Positions 16,422 through 23,573 of a DNA stretch of 64,000 nucleotides are shown here, piece after piece. Origin of the DNA: Acidovorax sp. A79 (GTDB taxonomy: Bacteria; Pseudomonadota; Gammaproteobacteria; Burkholderiales; Burkholderiaceae_C); NCBI RefSeq assembly GCF_041154505.1, contig NZ_AP028672.1, forward strand, positions 3,388,501 to 3,452,500, read 5' to 3'. How positions within the stretch are numbered: the stretch's first letter is position 1; the number at the start of each line of letters is the position of its first letter. The position numbers and the translations under genes are program-made. The notes under the pieces are model-generated. The model ran no database searches. It was not told where the DNA came from and saw only the letters and a list, made by a program, of their open reading frames with translations.

Positions 16422-17798
16422 TCAGGACCGCGGGGGCGGCGGGGCCGTGCCCGGCTCGATCCCCGTCACCACACGCGCATACCGTGCAAAGCTCCAGTAC
16501 GCCCAGGCCCAGTCGAGCAGCACCACCAGCCGGTTGCGGAAGCCGATCAGGAAATACACGTGCGCAAACAGCCAGAACAGCCAGGCAAAGTAGCCCGAGA
16601 ACCGCACCGGCCCCGCGGGCGAGGTGAGGTCCACCACGGCGGAGTTGCGGCCGATGGTGGCGAGGTTGCCGTAGTCGCGGTAGCGAAACGCTTGCGTGGC
16701 CTGGCCGCGCAGGCGGCGCAGGATGTTGGCGGCCGCCGCGCGGCCCATCTGCTTGGCGCCGGGCGAGACGCCGGGCACCGGCCGGGGAGGCTGGCCGGGC
16801 GCGTGGCTCTGGGCGGCGGCCAGGTCGCCGATCACGCTGATCTCCGGGTGGCCGGGCAGCGTGAGGTCGGGCGCCACGACCACGCGGCCCGCGCGGTCGA
16901 TCGTGCAGCCGGTGGCCTCGGCCAGATGGCGGCCCAGCGGGGAGGCCGCCACCCCGGCCGCCCAGATGATGCATTTGCTCTTGATTTGATAGCTGCCTGC
17001 GCTTGATGAATCAGCGTCAGGGGGCGATTCGACCCTCAGGCCGTCATCGTCGATGGTGGTGACGCGGGCTTGCAGGCGCACTTCCACGCCCAGTTTTTCC
17101 AGCTGCTCCCTGGCGCGCTGGCTCAGTGCTTCCGGCATGGCCTGCAGCACCCGCGTGCCGCCTTCGAGCAGGATGATCCTGGCGCTGGCCGGGTCGATGT
17201 GGCGGAATTCGCCGGGCAGTGTGTGGCGCGCGATCTCGGCCAGGGTGCCCGCCATCTCCACGCCGGTGGGCCCGGCGCCCACGACCACGAAGTTGAGCCA
17301 GTCGGCGCGGCGGACGGGGTCGGGCTCCTTCTCGGCGGCCTCGAAGGCCAGCAGGATGCGGCGGCGGATCTCGAAGGCATCGTCCAGCGTCTTGAGCCCG
17401 GGCGCGTGCGTGGCCCATGCATCCTGGCCGAAGTAGCTGTGCGTGGCGCCGGCCGCGACGACGAGGTGGTCGTACGGCAGGGGGGCGGAGGGATGGGGGC
17501 CGTCCTTCAGATACACGGCGCGCGCCGCCACGTCGATGCGCGTGACCTCCCCGAGCAAGGTGGTGGCGTTGGGCTGCTGGCGGAACAGGTGGCGGATGGG
17601 GGCCGCGATGGCGGGGGCCGACAGACCGGCGGTGGCCACCTGGTACAGCAGCGGCTGGAAGAGGTGGTGGTTGGTCTTGTCGACCAGGGTGATGTCCACG
17701 GCCGCGCCGCGCAGCGCCCGGGCGGCTTCCAGGCCGCCGAAGCCGCAGCCGATGATGACGATGCGGGGGCGGGACGAAGGGGTGGAGGCTGGGGTCAT
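16422..17798 (-). CDS. NAD(P)/FAD-dependent oxidoreductase, type II NADH dehydrogenase-like
   Basis: Peripheral membrane flavoprotein of 458 residues that probably passes electrons from NADH to quinone. The FAD motif is IVIIGCGFGGLEAARAL near residue 13, NDH-2 marks follow (KTNHHLFQPLLYQVATAGLS), then the second dinucleotide fold FVVVGAGPTGVEMAGTL, and the FAD-closing ISVIGDLAAA. The C-terminus is amphipathic (YFAWLFWLFAHVYFLIGFRNR), as in membrane-bound NDH-2. About 15 residues (DADSSSAGSYQIKSK) before the conserved IIWAAGV are encoded by a copy of repeat A. There is no Shine-Dalgarno; AATAAT lies exactly six bases before the ATG. Confidence 0.92.
   Translation of the reverse strand: MTPASTPSSRPRIVIIGCGFGGLEAARALRGAAVDITLVDKTNHHLFQPLLYQVATAGLSAPAIAAPIRHLFRQQPNATTLLGEVTRIDVAARAVYLKDGPHPSAPLPYDHLVVAAGATHSYFGQDAWATHAPGLKTLDDAFEIRRRILLAFEAAEKEPDPVRRADWLNFVVVGAGPTGVEMAGTLAEIARHTLPGEFRHIDPASARIILLEGGTRVLQAMPEALSQRAREQLEKLGVEVRLQARVTTIDDDGLRVESPPDADSSSAGSYQIKSKCIIWAAGVAASPLGRHLAEATGCTIDRAGRVVVAPDLTLPGHPEISVIGDLAAAQSHAPGQPPRPVPGVSPGAKQMGRAAAANILRRLRGQATQAFRYRDYGNLATIGRNSAVVDLTSPAGPVRFSGYFAWLFWLFAHVYFLIGFRNRLVVLLDWAWAYWSFARYARVVTGIEPGTAPPPPRS
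16974..17031 (+). repeat. Repeat A copy 4, in-frame inside the NDH-2-like gene
   Basis: TTGCTCTTGATTTGATAGCT, then GCGCTTGATGAATCAGCG and GGGGC, reading on the plus strand through the minus-strand gene. It keeps the open frame and falls in a loop between two conserved strands. Confidence 0.75.
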
Positions 17799-17804
17799 GC
17801 CCCC

Positions 17805-17810
17805 ATTATT
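17805..17810 (-). promoter_or_regulatory. Putative -10 box of a leaderless NDH-2 mRNA
   Basis: Minus-strand AATAAT, six bases (GGGGGC), then ATG. There is no recognisable -35 in the preceding region. Confidence 0.4.
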
Positions 17811-17830
17811 GGGGCACCGCCCGCGCCGCT

Positions 17831-19270
17831 TCAGGGAGGGCCCATGAACCCCATGTCCACCGGATAGTCGGGCCGGCCGGCGGCGGCGCCGAAGTGCGTG
17901 ATGTTGGGCAGCACGCCGGCCATTTCGCTGTCGGCCACGCCAAACCACCTGGCCAGGGTGGCCGCGTACTGGTCCACCGAGGTGGTGGGCAGCAGGCGGC
18001 CCTGGCCCACGTGCCACTGGTCCTCGGGGGCCGCGGTGTTGGTGATGCTCACGGGCGGTGCGCTGCCGTAGAACGCCTTGCCCTTGACGGCGCCGCCCAC
18101 CACCAGGTGGTGGCTGCCCCAGCCGTGGTCCGAGCCGTCGCCGTTGGAGCTCAGCGTGCGGCCGAAGTCCGACGCGGTGAACGCGGTCACCTTGTCGGCC
18201 ACGCCCAGTTCCACCGTGGCGCTGTGGAAGGCCGTCAGGGCGTCGCTCACGCGCTGCATCAGCAAGGGCTGCTGCGAGATCAGGTTGTCGTGCAGGTCGA
18301 ACCCGCCCAGCGACACCATGAACACCTGGCGCTTGCTGCCCAGCGCGTTGCGCGAGCCGATGAGGCGGGCCACCATCTTGAGCTGGTCGGCCAGCGAATT
18401 GTTGGCGGGGAACGGCGTGCCCAGCGTGGTGCCGGCCAGCGCGCCGGTGATCTGGCTTTCGGACGTGACCGCGCGGGTGGTCACGCGGGTGTACTCGTTC
18501 TCCAGCGTGTGCGCGCTGGGCTGCTGGATGAGCGCCGACAGCGCGCCGCGCACCGCGCTGGACCCGTAGACATTGTTCTTCACGCCGTTGATGGCCACGG
18601 CGCCGTTCGTGCTGACCTGGTATTGCAGGGCCGAGTCGCCCGAGAGGAACACCGCGTTGCCGGTGACGGCGATGCAGGTGAACAGCGAGTTGCCGTTGGA
18701 CGAGAGTGCCAGGTCGCCGATGTTGCCGCCCCAGCCCACGGTGGAGCCCTCGGGCGAGGACGACTGCCACACCGACTGCTGGTCGTTGTGCGAGAACAGC
18801 TTGGGCGGGACGGGGTAGGCCTTGCGGTCGGGGCTGTTGTACTGCGCGCGCGTCAGGGGCACGACCAGCGGGCCGACGTTCAGCTGCACGGCGGCCTTGC
18901 CGCTGTTGAACAGGCCCGCCAGCCCGGTCATGGCGGGGTGCAGCGCGTATTGGCGCCCGTCGGGCAGCGGCGTGGAGGGGTTGAGCAGCGTGGGCGTGAG
19001 CGAGGCCTTGGGCAGCGCGATGCTGCCGCGGATGGCGCTGTAGCGGCCGTGGCTGGCGTCGTCGTAGGTGACCACGGTGTTGGCGTAGTCGTTGCCGCCA
19101 TAGAGGAACACGCAGACCAGGGCCTTGTAGTCGTTGGCCGCGAAGGCGGCTGCCTCGCCCATCGCGGCGAGGTTCATCGCGAAGGGCAGGGCCGTGCCCG
19201 CCAGGCCCAGCTGGGTGGAGCGGCGCAGGAACGCGCGGCGGGTGTGGAGTTCGGGTTGAAGCAGGTGCAT
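17831..19270 (-). CDS. DUF1501 protein with Tat signal
   Basis: Exported protein of 479 residues. The N-terminus RRAFLRRSTQLGLAGTALPF is a twin-arginine signal, so the protein is probably folded before export. The mature part shows the DUF1501 marks: LVCVFLYGGNDYANTVV, VSLGGFDLHDN, and SDFGRTLSSNGDGSDHGWG with the metal-binding-like D/H residues reminiscent of the alkaline phosphatase/sulfatase fold. The biochemical function of the family is not established. It follows the DUF1800 gene by 35 bases, the pairing seen throughout bacteria, so the two products probably act together. Confidence 0.92.
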   Translation of the reverse strand: MHLLQPELHTRRAFLRRSTQLGLAGTALPFAMNLAAMGEAAAFAANDYKALVCVFLYGGNDYANTVVTYDDASHGRYSAIRGSIALPKASLTPTLLNPSTPLPDGRQYALHPAMTGLAGLFNSGKAAVQLNVGPLVVPLTRAQYNSPDRKAYPVPPKLFSHNDQQSVWQSSSPEGSTVGWGGNIGDLALSSNGNSLFTCIAVTGNAVFLSGDSALQYQVSTNGAVAINGVKNNVYGSSAVRGALSALIQQPSAHTLENEYTRVTTRAVTSESQITGALAGTTLGTPFPANNSLADQLKMVARLIGSRNALGSKRQVFMVSLGGFDLHDNLISQQPLLMQRVSDALTAFHSATVELGVADKVTAFTASDFGRTLSSNGDGSDHGWGSHHLVVGGAVKGKAFYGSAPPVSITNTAAPEDQWHVGQGRLLPTTSVDQYAATLARWFGVADSEMAGVLPNITHFGAAAGRPDYPVDMGFMGPP

Positions 19271-19305
19271 GGCGTGGCTTCTCGGGTGCGGTCCGGGCTT
19301 GTTGC

Positions 19306-21180
19306 TTATTTCTGGATGAGGTACTCGGCCGAGGCCATGACCAGGAAGACGGCGGCCGCCACGCGGTCGCGCCGGACGTTGTCCGCGCTGGCCGCGGTGA
19401 CGTTGGTGGCCTTGAGCGCATCGGTGATGAGCTTGACGGTGCCGGCCGAGAGCTGGCCCGCGCACATGAGCAGGTTGATGCGCGCGACGAGCGCGTCCGC
19501 GTCGGCGACCAGCGCCAGTTCCTGCGCGTAGCTGGCCTTCAGGTCGAAGCCGTTGTTGGCGGTGCTGGCGTTGTGGGGCAGCTCCGGCGCGTTCACGAAG
19601 ATGCCGTTGCGGATCACGCCCTGCATGAAGTTGAGGTAGCCGCCCACGCTGCTTTCGTTGACCAGCTGGAACTCGGGCGCCACCGCGCCATTGGCCGCCA
19701 GCGCGGTGGACGGCGGGATGTAGCCAGGCCGAAAGAAGTTGAACACCGAGGGCGAGCGCAGCGGGCTTTGCCCCAGCCGCGAGCCCGGGTCGCTGAAGTT
19801 GCCGATCTTCCAGCTGCCCTGGGCCGACTCCAGCCCGAAGGTGCGGCCCCACTGGACAAAGCGCAGCATGGGCTCGCGCAGCTTGCCAAACCCGGGCTGG
19901 GCGAGGCCGGCGGGCGCGCGCGCCTCGTCGTCGAGCAGGATGGCGCGGACCACCGCGCGCATGTCGCCGCGCACGCCGGCACCGTTGTTGTTGAAGGCGG
20001 CGGTCACGCGCGCCACGTAGGCGGGCGAGGGGTTGCTGGTGACCAGCCGCTGGATGAGCTGCTTGCCGATGAACGGGCCCACGTTGGGGTGGTTGAACAG
20101 GGTGTCCAGCGCCGTCTTGAGGGCCGCCGCGCCCGGCGTGTTGGCCGGGATGGTGGTGCCCAGGAAGGAGGCCGCCAGCGTGGAATGGCGCGACTCGGTG
20201 AGCGCCATCGGCAGGCGCGCGAAGGTGGTGCCGGGCACGACGCGCGTGGTTCCCGGCACGGTGGTCGGCGTGTTCTGCGACTGGTCGTAGTCGTAGCCGG
20301 TGAACACGCGCGCCAGGTTGGTCACGTCGCTTTGCGTGTAGCTGTCGATGGGCTTGCCCGCGCTGTCGCGCTGGGGCGTGCCATCGGGGTTGAGCAGCAC
20401 CAGGCCGATCGACATGAGCTGCATCACCTCGCGCGCGTAGTTCTCGTCGGGCTGTCGGCCGGTGGCGGCGTTTTCCTTCTGGTTGCCGCGCGTATTGAGG
20501 TAGTAGCCCATGGCCGCGTTGAGCGTCACGTCCTGCAGCAGGTTGCGGTAGTTGCCGAACGCGTTGGCCACCAGCTGGTCCCAGTACCACGCGAGGGCAT
20601 GGCTGCGCCAGCTCAGGTCCAGGCCCGAGAGCGACACCACGCAGATCTCCGACAGCGCGAGCGCCACCCGCTTGCGCACCCCGTCGCTGGACTGCAGGAG
20701 CTGGTGCCAGATCATGTAGTCGCCCGGGTAGGTGTTGTCGTAGTAGGCCGTGTCCTTGTTGACGTCGGCGTAGCCGCGCTGGTTCAGCCAGTCCCAGCCG
20801 CTCAGCGACGGGGGGGCGCTGAACTGGCTCTCCAGCCAGCTGGCGTAGGTGGTGGAGCGCAGGGCGGCGATGTCCGCGGTGGAGGCGGAGAACTGGGCCT
20901 GCAGCAGGAAGCGCGCGGCCTCCGCGTCCGTCAGCGGCGCCGTGTGGGTTGCGCCGGGCAGCGCGGAACCGGCGCCCGGGCTGGCTGTCGTGCCCTCTTC
21001 CCCGCCACCTCCGCCACCGCCGCAGGCCGCCAGCGCCGCGGATGCGGCCAGCCCGGCCAGCAGGGGAAGGGGGTTCTTCGTGTCTTGGGAAGAAACGGCG
21101 GCCGGCGCGGGGTGTCGCGGGCTGTCTTGTGCCTCGCCCGCAGTCTGCGTTGCGGGAGGCGCCTCGGAGGTGGTGTGCAT
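19306..21180 (-). CDS. DUF1800 lipoprotein
   Basis: Predicted lipoprotein, 624 residues from the ATG at 21180 (a TTG at 21210 is an alternative; neither has a ribosome site). The lipobox LAAC is followed by a run of seven glycines, a flexible tether. The DUF1800 domain fills the rest, with WLESQFSAPP, LSEICVVS, NYAREVMQLMSIG, the repeated marker LARVFTGY, and the C-terminal NNGFDLKASYAQELALV. Function is unknown; family members in Bacteroidetes and Proteobacteria are envelope or secreted proteins encoded next to a DUF1501 partner, as here. A TTRVVPGTT-type direct repeat (VPGTT twice) occurs mid-protein. Confidence 0.9.
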   Translation of the reverse strand: MHTTSEAPPATQTAGEAQDSPRHPAPAAVSSQDTKNPLPLLAGLAASAALAACGGGGGGGEEGTTASPGAGSALPGATHTAPLTDAEAARFLLQAQFSASTADIAALRSTTYASWLESQFSAPPSLSGWDWLNQRGYADVNKDTAYYDNTYPGDYMIWHQLLQSSDGVRKRVALALSEICVVSLSGLDLSWRSHALAWYWDQLVANAFGNYRNLLQDVTLNAAMGYYLNTRGNQKENAATGRQPDENYAREVMQLMSIGLVLLNPDGTPQRDSAGKPIDSYTQSDVTNLARVFTGYDYDQSQNTPTTVPGTTRVVPGTTFARLPMALTESRHSTLAASFLGTTIPANTPGAAALKTALDTLFNHPNVGPFIGKQLIQRLVTSNPSPAYVARVTAAFNNNGAGVRGDMRAVVRAILLDDEARAPAGLAQPGFGKLREPMLRFVQWGRTFGLESAQGSWKIGNFSDPGSRLGQSPLRSPSVFNFFRPGYIPPSTALAANGAVAPEFQLVNESSVGGYLNFMQGVIRNGIFVNAPELPHNASTANNGFDLKASYAQELALVADADALVARINLLMCAGQLSAGTVKLITDALKATNVTAASADNVRRDRVAAAVFLVMASAEYLIQK

Positions 21181-21540
21181 GGATCGTGGGGGGTGAAGGT
21201 GCGCGTTCAAAACCAGCGCATTTCAGGACTTCACCACATGCCGTTGCGGCGTGGAAACACAAGCGTTACCAAACGAAACAGCTTGCTGGGAAGGGGCCGC
21301 GCGTAACAGTGGAGCAGTGATGGCAAATTGCAACACTTTGTTGGCCGCTGGCGAGGGGCGCCGCCCTCGCCGCCGCGCCCTGTCCTTCAGCCGCCGTAGT
21401 CCTGTGCTGACGCGTGCTGCGTGGCATGGCCTACGGTCCCCGCGGCGAATCATTTCTAGAGTCAATCCCATCGCATCACGCACCTGTTCCACGCATTCCG
21501 GGTGGATGGCTGACGCGAAATCTTTTCGAGGATGCACGCC
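21181..21540. other. Intergenic region between the DUF1800 and csbD genes
   Basis: A 360-base divergent promoter region with no supported gene. It includes an AT-richer stretch at 21300-21345 (GGCAAATTGCAACACTTTG) and the sequence CATTTCTAGAGTCAATC about 80 bases before csbD. I found no promoter with acceptable hexamers and spacing on either strand, and no repeat A or B copy. Confidence 0.4.
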
Positions 21541-21759
21541 ATGAATGAAGACACCGTCAAGGGCAACTGGAAGCAGTTCAAGGGAAAAATGATCGAGCAG
21601 TGGGGCAAGCTCACGAATGACGATTTCGACGTCATCGATGGCAAGCGCGAACAGTTCCTGGGCAAGCTGCAGGAACGCCAGGGCATCGCCCGCGACGTGG
21701 CCGAGAAGCAGCTCAGCGACTGGCAGGCCCGCCACCCCGATTTCCGCTTCAACGACTGA
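21541..21759 (+). CDS. CsbD-family stress protein
   Basis: Small soluble protein, 72 residues, of the CsbD family: it begins MNEDTVKGNWKQFKGKMIEQ, the family's conserved opening, and continues WGKLTNDDFDVIDGKREQFLGKL. CsbD proteins are induced by general stress in many bacteria, and their molecular role is unclear. The ATG at 21541 has GAGG upstream; the other ATG at 21532 in frame is less well placed. The next gene follows after 69 bases on the same strand and then a strong terminator, so the two probably form a stress operon. Confidence 0.93.
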   Translation: MNEDTVKGNWKQFKGKMIEQWGKLTNDDFDVIDGKREQFLGKLQERQGIARDVAEKQLSDWQARHPDFRFND

Positions 21760-21828
21760 GGCCAAGGCCCCTTCGTTTCCCGGCCCCTCCCTTCCTATTT
21801 CTATCCATTACCGATCGAGGAGAAACCC

Positions 21829-22410
21829 ATGAAATTCACCCGCACCCTGATGGCTTCTGTCGCAGCCGGCCTGCTGGCCACTTCCGCCTTCGCGCTGACG
21901 GACGCCGAATACAAGGCTGGCAAGGAACGCATTTCCGCCGACTACAAGGCCAGCAAGCAAAAGTGCGATGGCCTGCAAGGCAACGCCAAGGACATCTGTG
22001 TGAAGGAGGCCAAGGGCGCCGAGGACGTGGCCAAGGCCGAGCTCGACGCGCAGCACAAGCCCAGCCCCAAGGCCACGCGCAAGGTCGCCGACGCGCGGGC
22101 GGATGCGGCCTACGGCGTCGCCAAGGAAAAGTGCGACGACCTCAAGGGCAATGACAAGGACGTGTGCGAGAAGGATGCGAAGGCAGCCCGCGTGAAGGCC
22201 AAGGAAGATGCCAAGGTGGCCGAGACCCAGGCCAAGCCCGCGGACAACGCCGCCGAGAAGAACGCGGCGGTGGCCGAGGCCCGCAAGGATGCCAACGCCG
22301 AAAAGAACGATGCCGCCTACAAGGCCGCCAAGGAGCGCTGCGACGCGATGTCCGGCGACCTGAAGTCCAAGTGCGTGGATGACATGAAGCGCATGTACGG
22401 CAAGAGCTGA
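21829..22410 (+). CDS. Exported lysine/alanine-rich protein with three CX10C repeats
   Basis: Not recognised as a named family. 193 residues with a Sec signal peptide (cleavage after SAFA, about residue 22). The mature chain is Lys/Ala/Asp-rich and helical. It contains three copies of a unit of about 25 residues: residues 39-63 (SKQKCDGLQGNAKDIC), 95-119 (AKEKCDDLKGNDKDVC) and 164-188 (AKERCDAMSGDLKSKC). Each unit holds two cysteines separated by ten residues, which suggests three intramolecular disulfides stapling helical hairpins in the periplasm. The linkers between units 2 and 3 are Ala/Lys/Glu-rich. GAGGAG precedes the ATG. It sits downstream of csbD and ends at a strong intrinsic terminator. 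Confidence 0.85.
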   Translation: MKFTRTLMASVAAGLLATSAFALTDAEYKAGKERISADYKASKQKCDGLQGNAKDICVKEAKGAEDVAKAELDAQHKPSPKATRKVADARADAAYGVAKEKCDDLKGNDKDVCEKDAKAARVKAKEDAKVAETQAKPADNAAEKNAAVAEARKDANAEKNDAAYKAAKERCDAMSGDLKSKCVDDMKRMYGKS

Positions 22411-22442
22411 GCGCGCAGGGCCCCGGCCCGCGCCCACCCAGG

Positions 22443-22468
22443 AGCCCCGCCCCGTGCGGGGCTTTTTT
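22443..22468 (+). terminator. Intrinsic terminator of the csbD operon
   Basis: AGCCCCGC, a 5-base loop, GCGGGGCT, then a T-run of six. The stem is a perfect 8 bp. It lies 33 bases after the stop codon of the CX10C-repeat gene. Confidence 0.92.
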
Positions 22469-22500
22469 CATGGGGATGGCCGCGGCCCTGGGGCGGAACC

Positions 22501-22514
22501 CTGACCTGCATCAA
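22501..22514 (+). promoter_or_regulatory. FNR/DNR-like site upstream of the hemerythrin gene
   Basis: CTGACCTGCATCAA resembles the TTGAT-N4-ATCAA consensus of FNR/DNR regulators with two mismatches, both in the left half-site. Its centre is 41-42 bases before a start site predicted from TAACCT at 22537-22542, the class II activator position. Confidence 0.5.
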
Positions 22515-22581
22515 TATGCGGGCCGCCGCGAAAAACTAACCTCGCTCCCCTGTCTTTGACTTGGTGCACAAGGGTATTTGC

Positions 22582-23109
22582 ATGGCTCAACTCGAATGGT
22601 CCGACGCCCTGGCCCTGGACCTGGCCCTGATGGACGACACCCACCGTGAGTTCGTCGACCTGCTGGCCGCCGTCGATGGCGCGGACGACGCGCGCCTGCT
22701 GGCTGCCTGGCAGGCGCTGGTGGAGCACACCGACCACCATTTCGCGCAGGAGGACGCCTGGATGGCCTCCACGCGCTTCGCATCGGGCAACTGCCACAGC
22801 ATGCAGCACCGGGTGGTGCTGCAGGTGATGCGTGAAGGCACCGCGCGTGCGCAGCAGGGCGACCTCGCGGTGCTGCGCGTGATGGCCAGCGAACTGGCCC
22901 TGTGGTTTCCGCAGCATGCGCAGAGCATGGATGCCGCGCTGGCCCTGCACTTGCGCCGCGTGGGATTCGACCCCGTCTCGGGCGTGGTGCACGCCCCCGG
23001 GGCGCTGCCGGGCGAGCTGATCCACGGATGCGGCGGTGCGACCTGCTCGGAGGACGCGGGGGCTCCATCGCCCGCCGCCGCCTGCGCACCGCAGGAAGCG
23101 GTGGCCTGA
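22582..23109 (+). CDS. Bacteriohemerythrin-like protein
   Basis: Cytoplasmic di-iron oxygen-binding protein of 175 residues. Likely iron ligands are His21 in LMDDTHREF, His53 and Glu57 in DHHFAQEDAWM, His72 and His76 in NCHSMQHRV, and the His/Asp of FPQHAQSMDAAL, matching the hemerythrin four-helix pattern. The last 45 residues are an unusual tail with three cysteines (HGCGGATC, AAAC) not seen in typical bacteriohemerythrins, perhaps for redox or metal sensing. The ATG at 22582 begins the conserved N-terminal LEWSDAL. An FNR-like box upstream fits a role in oxygen or nitric oxide physiology. Confidence 0.88.
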   Translation: MAQLEWSDALALDLALMDDTHREFVDLLAAVDGADDARLLAAWQALVEHTDHHFAQEDAWMASTRFASGNCHSMQHRVVLQVMREGTARAQQGDLAVLRVMASELALWFPQHAQSMDAALALHLRRVGFDPVSGVVHAPGALPGELIHGCGGATCSEDAGAPSPAAACAPQEAVA

Positions 23110-23170
23110 CCTTTCTCCCGCCTGCCGGTGCGCCAGGCCCGGCCAGCCGCAATGGCCGGGATGGGCAATG

Positions 23171-23230
23171 CGCTTCTGTTTTGATAGCTGCCAGCGCTTG
23201 CCAATCAAGCGTTGGCGGCTATTTTCATCA
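23171..23230 (+). repeat. Repeat A copy 5, overlapping a minus-strand gene end
   Basis: GCTTCTGTTTTGATAGCTG, then CCAGCGCTTGCCAATCAAGC and GGCGGCTATTTT. The minus-strand hypothetical gene terminates inside it, so its last eight codons are repeat-derived. Confidence 0.75.
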
Positions 23231-23573
23231 AGAACCCGGCGCCGGGCACACAGTGCCGCGGGCTGCGCGGCAGCAGCAGGCCCGCCATGCGCCATGACAG
23301 GTCGCGCAGCGCCCTGCGCAAGGCGGGGGAGTCGGTGGGGTCGCAGGCCGCATCGGGGGCGCCGCACGGGTGGTAGGCCGCTTCCAGCACGTGCTGCTTG
23401 GCGCTGAGCAGCGCCGCCCGGTCCTGCGCCCGCAGGGCCGCCGTCAGCTGGTCGCGGTGGCGCTGCACGCGCTCGGCTTCCGCCGGGGTCAGCGTGGGCA
23501 CGGGTGCGCCGGTGCATGCCGCCGGGTCCGCCAGGTGCTGCGCCCAGGCTGTCGGCGCGGTGTGCGTTCTCAT
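23205..23573 (-). CDS. Hypothetical protein coupled to creD, 122 residues
   Basis: Not recognised. A soluble protein with an Ala/Arg-rich helical pattern: it includes LTPAEAERVQRHRDQLTAALRAQDRAALL, then a possible Cys-containing loop (YHPCGAPDAACDP) and ALRRALRDLSWRMAGLLLPRSPRHC. The ATG overlaps the creD stop in ATGA, so it is likely co-translated with creD. Its reading frame ends inside a copy of repeat A (final residues MKIAANA). The conserved-looking CX6C and terminal Cys could bind metal, but this is speculation. Confidence 0.65.
   Translation of the reverse strand: MRTHTAPTAWAQHLADPAACTGAPVPTLTPAEAERVQRHRDQLTAALRAQDRAALLSAKQHVLEAAYHPCGAPDAACDPTDSPALRRALRDLSWRMAGLLLPRSPRHCVPGAGFLMKIAANA

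Noticed and set aside
14629..16974. A 781-codon minus-strand open frame across the MlaD and lipoprotein genes
   Set aside because: Antisense to the Mce genes and part of the NDH-2 locus, no recognisable domain, and composition typical of a GC-rich shadow frame.
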